A stretch of 64,000 nt of DNA from Paenibacillus oenotherae (lineage in GTDB: Bacteria > Bacillota > Bacilli > Paenibacillales > Paenibacillaceae). The DNA lies in NCBI RefSeq assembly GCF_019443105.1, contig NZ_JAHZIJ010000002.1, positions 410,609 to 474,608 of the forward strand, written 5' to 3'. The notes under the pieces were generated by a model. It saw only the letters and a program-made list of their open reading frames with translations. It had not been told where the DNA came from and searched no databases. Of this stretch, positions 62,701-64,000 are shown piece after piece; the first letter of the stretch is position 1; each line of letters opens with the position of its first letter. The position numbers and the translations under genes are program-made.

Positions 62701-64000
62701 GCACTTACGTCGGACGTTGCTGTTGCTGGCGTCTTCGTGCTTTCCAGCTTGTTCGGCTCGGTGATCGTCGCATCGATCTCTTGGCCTTCATTCAGGCCAG
62801 TTGGGATGTTCACAGTCACATCGCCTGTGCTGCCGCCAGTATTCGTTGCTGTGCCGATTTCATTACCGTTCTCGTCGTACACTGTAACGGTCGCTCCTGC
62901 TGGAACGTCACCAACTACTACGGTATCCGTTGTAGCATTTGCCGTTACTTCAGTAGGTGGTGCACTTACGTCGGACGTTGCCGTCGCTGGCGTTTTCGTG
63001 CTTTCCAGCTTGTTCGTCTCCGTGATCGTCGCATCGATCTCTTGGCCTTCGTTCAGGCCAGTTGGGATGTTTACGGTCACATCGCCCGTACTGCCGCCTT
63101 CGTTCGTTGCCGTTCCAATGACGATACCCAGTTCGTTGTAGATGTTTACTGTTGCTCCCGCTGGTACATCTTTTACAACTACTTTATCTGTTGTCGAGTT
63201 TGCTATGACTACAACAGGTGGTGCACTTACTTCTGCCACTGCTGTCGCTGGTGTCTTCGTGCTTTCCAGCTTGTCCGTCTCCGTGATCGTCGCATCGATC
63301 TCTTGGCCTTCGTTCAGGCCAGTTGGGATGTTTACGGTCACATCGCCCGTACTGCCGCCTTCGTTCGTTGCCGTTCCAATGACGATACCCTGTTCGTTGT
63401 AGATGTTTACTGTTGCTCCCGCTGGTACATCTTTTACAACTACTTTATCTGTTGTCGAGTTTGCTATGACTACAACAGGTGGTGCACTTACTTCTGCCAC
63501 TGCTGTCGCTGGTGTCTTCGTGCTTTCCAGCTTGTCCGTCTCCGTGATCGTCGCATCGATCTCTTGGCCTTCATTCAGGCCAGTTGGGATGTTTACGGTC
63601 ACATCGCCCGTACTACCGCCTTCGTTCGTTGCCGTTCCAATGACGATACCCTGTTCGTTGTAGATGTTTACTGTTGCTCCCGCTGGTACATCTTTTACAA
63701 CTACTTTATCTGTTGTCGAGTTTACTATGACTACAACAGGTGGTGCACTTACTTCTGCCACTGCTGTCGCTGGTGTCTTCGTGCTTTCCAGCTTGTTCGT
63801 CTCGGTGATCGTCGCATCGATCTCTTGACCTTCGTTCAGGCCAGTTGGGATGTTCACGGTCACATCACCTGTACTGCCGCCATCGTTCGTTGCCGTTCCA
63901 ATGACGATACCCAGTTCGTTGTAGATGTTTACTGTTGCTCCCGCTGGTACATCTTTTACAACTACTTTATCTGTTGTCGAGTTTGCTATGACTACAACAG
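59778..64000 (-). CDS. SLH-anchored cell-surface protein with tandem repeats, partial
   Basis: Open from 59778 (stop) to the right edge; the N-terminus is off the window (more than 1400 residues visible). From N to C: about seven copies of an 87-residue repeat (VPAGATVNIYNEQGIVIGTA, GGSTGDVTVNIPTGLNEGQE, STKTPATA), a region of beta-sandwich type (RIIYSEGDTWESVTSSIFML to about 61.8 kb), a long unassigned middle, and three S-layer homology domains at the C-terminus, each with the GYPD motif (VNGYPDQTFKPERSITRAE, MKGYPDGSFKPDAHISRAE, MKGYPDGTFKPQKLLTRAE). SLH domains bind pyruvylated secondary cell-wall polymer. Repeats probably form a stalk. The signal peptide is not visible. Confidence 0.92.
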   Translation of the reverse strand, partial: VVVIANSTTDKVVVKDVPAGATVNIYNELGIVIGTATNDGGSTGDVTVNIPTGLNEGQEIDATITETNKLESTKTPATAVAEVSAPPVVVIVNSTTDKVVVKDVPAGATVNIYNEQGIVIGTATNEGGSTGDVTVNIPTGLNEGQEIDATITETDKLESTKTPATAVAEVSAPPVVVIANSTTDKVVVKDVPAGATVNIYNEQGIVIGTATNEGGSTGDVTVNIPTGLNEGQEIDATITETDKLESTKTPATAVAEVSAPPVVVIANSTTDKVVVKDVPAGATVNIYNELGIVIGTATNEGGSTGDVTVNIPTGLNEGQEIDATITETNKLESTKTPATATSDVSAPPTEVTANATTDTVVVGDVPAGATVTVYDENGNEIGTATNTGGSTGDVTVNIPTGLNEGQEIDATITEPNKLESTKTPATATSDVSAAPTEVTANATTNTVVVGDVPAGATVKVYDENGNEIGTATNTGGSTGDVTVNIPTGLNEGQEIDATITEPNKLESTKTPATATTDQSAAPEDVVADPNTDEVIVKDVPPGATVTVYDENGGVIGTATNNGGSTGEVTVPINGGLESNQVVKVTITEVDKTESTKTSATAGLSDEQAVEEAAQEVRIIYSEGDTWESVTSSIFMLTVGPHDTNVSWSSSKSGVISIPAPVANKITADVNRQAVEQSVIITAKISKNGYEKTRTFLLIVKANGVTKTVNEQYSRNIVVEGQTGSNESLPIIRIDVVNTNNSTSIIDKVIMTDTTTQSLITNNTSGDKQIVVDMDEVAGDEPDEFAVEVTTGSVSLLANNGFDLDVQTQYATLAYTSAIIQQLGSNKMDLFIRIVPIKDAAEQQQVKNRLPKTYENKTVAVVGTPLEIETNYRGYNTSLFIPFAKNGIDLNNVALDRLRIYIEHSDGEIVVEKGTVVRDGAGTPIGLMLNINKFSTFTIIELKDVVTPGGPIILPSGETLPIDIETGENGKGTVIEKMDVKRQPAGDGTKKDELTLNAQKAADTVQKVAAAGQHNARIVVPDAKDEVSEVLLNVEKGAIDKLAEAKVALELKTVNGLLRIPVSSFGTPTGSTSIKLTPVKDAGKQQELLNNAIQSKEQEKDVKPKLVGRPLKVESAFSDKTAALILPIPAALIPNGTQEREAFFASLVVYGEFGQGDNWLKAGKVVELGNGTYGVEIDVSKNGTFAIVEWPIAHKVHHKYVNGYPDQTFKPERSITRAEIAAILARNLPAELFGGQADIAYNDVKSKHWAAQYIKIVTEAGLMKGYPDGSFKPDAHISRAELALISATYKELTTDITFKASAYYPDVTKHWAAGAIDSLNQTNIMKGYPDGTFKPQKLLTRAEAVTTINRLFDRGPLFGVEKSSWPDVAATHWAFKEIEEASNDHEYTLRNAGGEDLIRFITTGTSS
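62170..64000 (-). repeat. 261-bp tandem repeat inside the surface protein gene
   Basis: The unit is 261 bases (87 codons), in about seven copies going off the right edge. Neighbouring copies such as 63142-63402 and 63403-63663 differ by only about two bases, while copies nearer the SLH end (below about 62.9 kb) are more diverged (VTVYDENGNEIGTATNTGGS instead of VNIYNEQGIVIGTATNEGGS). This indicates recent amplification or gene conversion at the 5' side of the gene. The copy number may be unreliable if the assembly used short reads. Confidence 0.9.

Noticed and set aside
62143-63663. Plus-strand open frames of 71-244 codons across the surface protein repeats
   Set aside because: They are antisense shadows of the repeat; their periodicity simply mirrors the 261-bp unit and they have no ribosome binding sites.

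Overview
The window looks like a chromosomal segment of a Paenibacillus-type bacterium (Bacillota). The flanks are moderately GC-rich and carry genes typical of that group: a DinB-family protein and a cyclase on the left; adenosylcobalamin-dependent ribonucleotide reductase, YqhH/YqhG, YqzE, a CwlD-like amidase, a YibQ-like deacetylase, a 7TM-sensor hybrid histidine kinase and an SLH-anchored surface protein on the right. No rRNA, tRNA, CRISPR array or cas gene was seen.

Layout. (1) 1-2.1 kb: host core (DinB-family proteins, cyclase) with a local family of short GC-rich palindromic repeats. (2) About 2.2-46.1 kb: a long AT-rich accessory island, almost entirely on the minus strand. Its left edge is scarred by an IS110-like fragment with a structured leader and a large serine recombinase remnant; its right edge by an IS256-family remnant. 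(3) 46.3-64 kb: host core again, ending in a surface protein gene that runs off the window.

Island content, left to right: a hypothetical protein with a DUF2971-like look; an unknown gene pair (4.6-6.3 kb); a PD-(D/E)XK nuclease with a small partner (7.1-8.5 kb); a zinc-ribbon/Ymh-HEPN protein (9.0-10.6 kb); a trio comprising a possible HEPN protein, a GIY-YIG nuclease and an unknown gene (11.4-14.2 kb); a complete type II Wadjet operon jetABCD (14.6-22.8 kb) with a divergent XRE-ImmA-like regulator whose metalloprotease motif is destroyed; an HNH-like protein (24.6-25.9 kb); a PD-(D/E)XK nuclease, a frameshifted small gene and an eight-zinc-ribbon protein with an embedded Vsr-like nuclease (26.4-30.7 kb); a broken RloC-like zinc-hook ATPase (31.0-33.3 kb); a Septu-like pair in which an HNH domain is fused to the ATPase and a second HNH protein follows (33.3-36.3 kb); and a Tn7-like transposition module tniQ2-tnsA-tnsB-tnsC-tniQ1 with a divergent XRE regulator (36.7-45.0 kb).

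Reading: this is a defence island whose cargo lies beside a non-CRISPR Tn7-like machine with two different TniQ target selectors. Wadjet (anti-plasmid) and the nuclease/ATPase genes (probably anti-phage) could be cargo of that transposon, but I could not place the transposon ends, so the cargo boundary is inference. The best candidates for something undescribed are the HNH-ATPase plus HNH pair, the zinc-ribbon/Vsr nuclease cluster, and the two-TniQ Tn7-like element, one of whose TniQ genes is split by a -1 frameshift near an A6 run.
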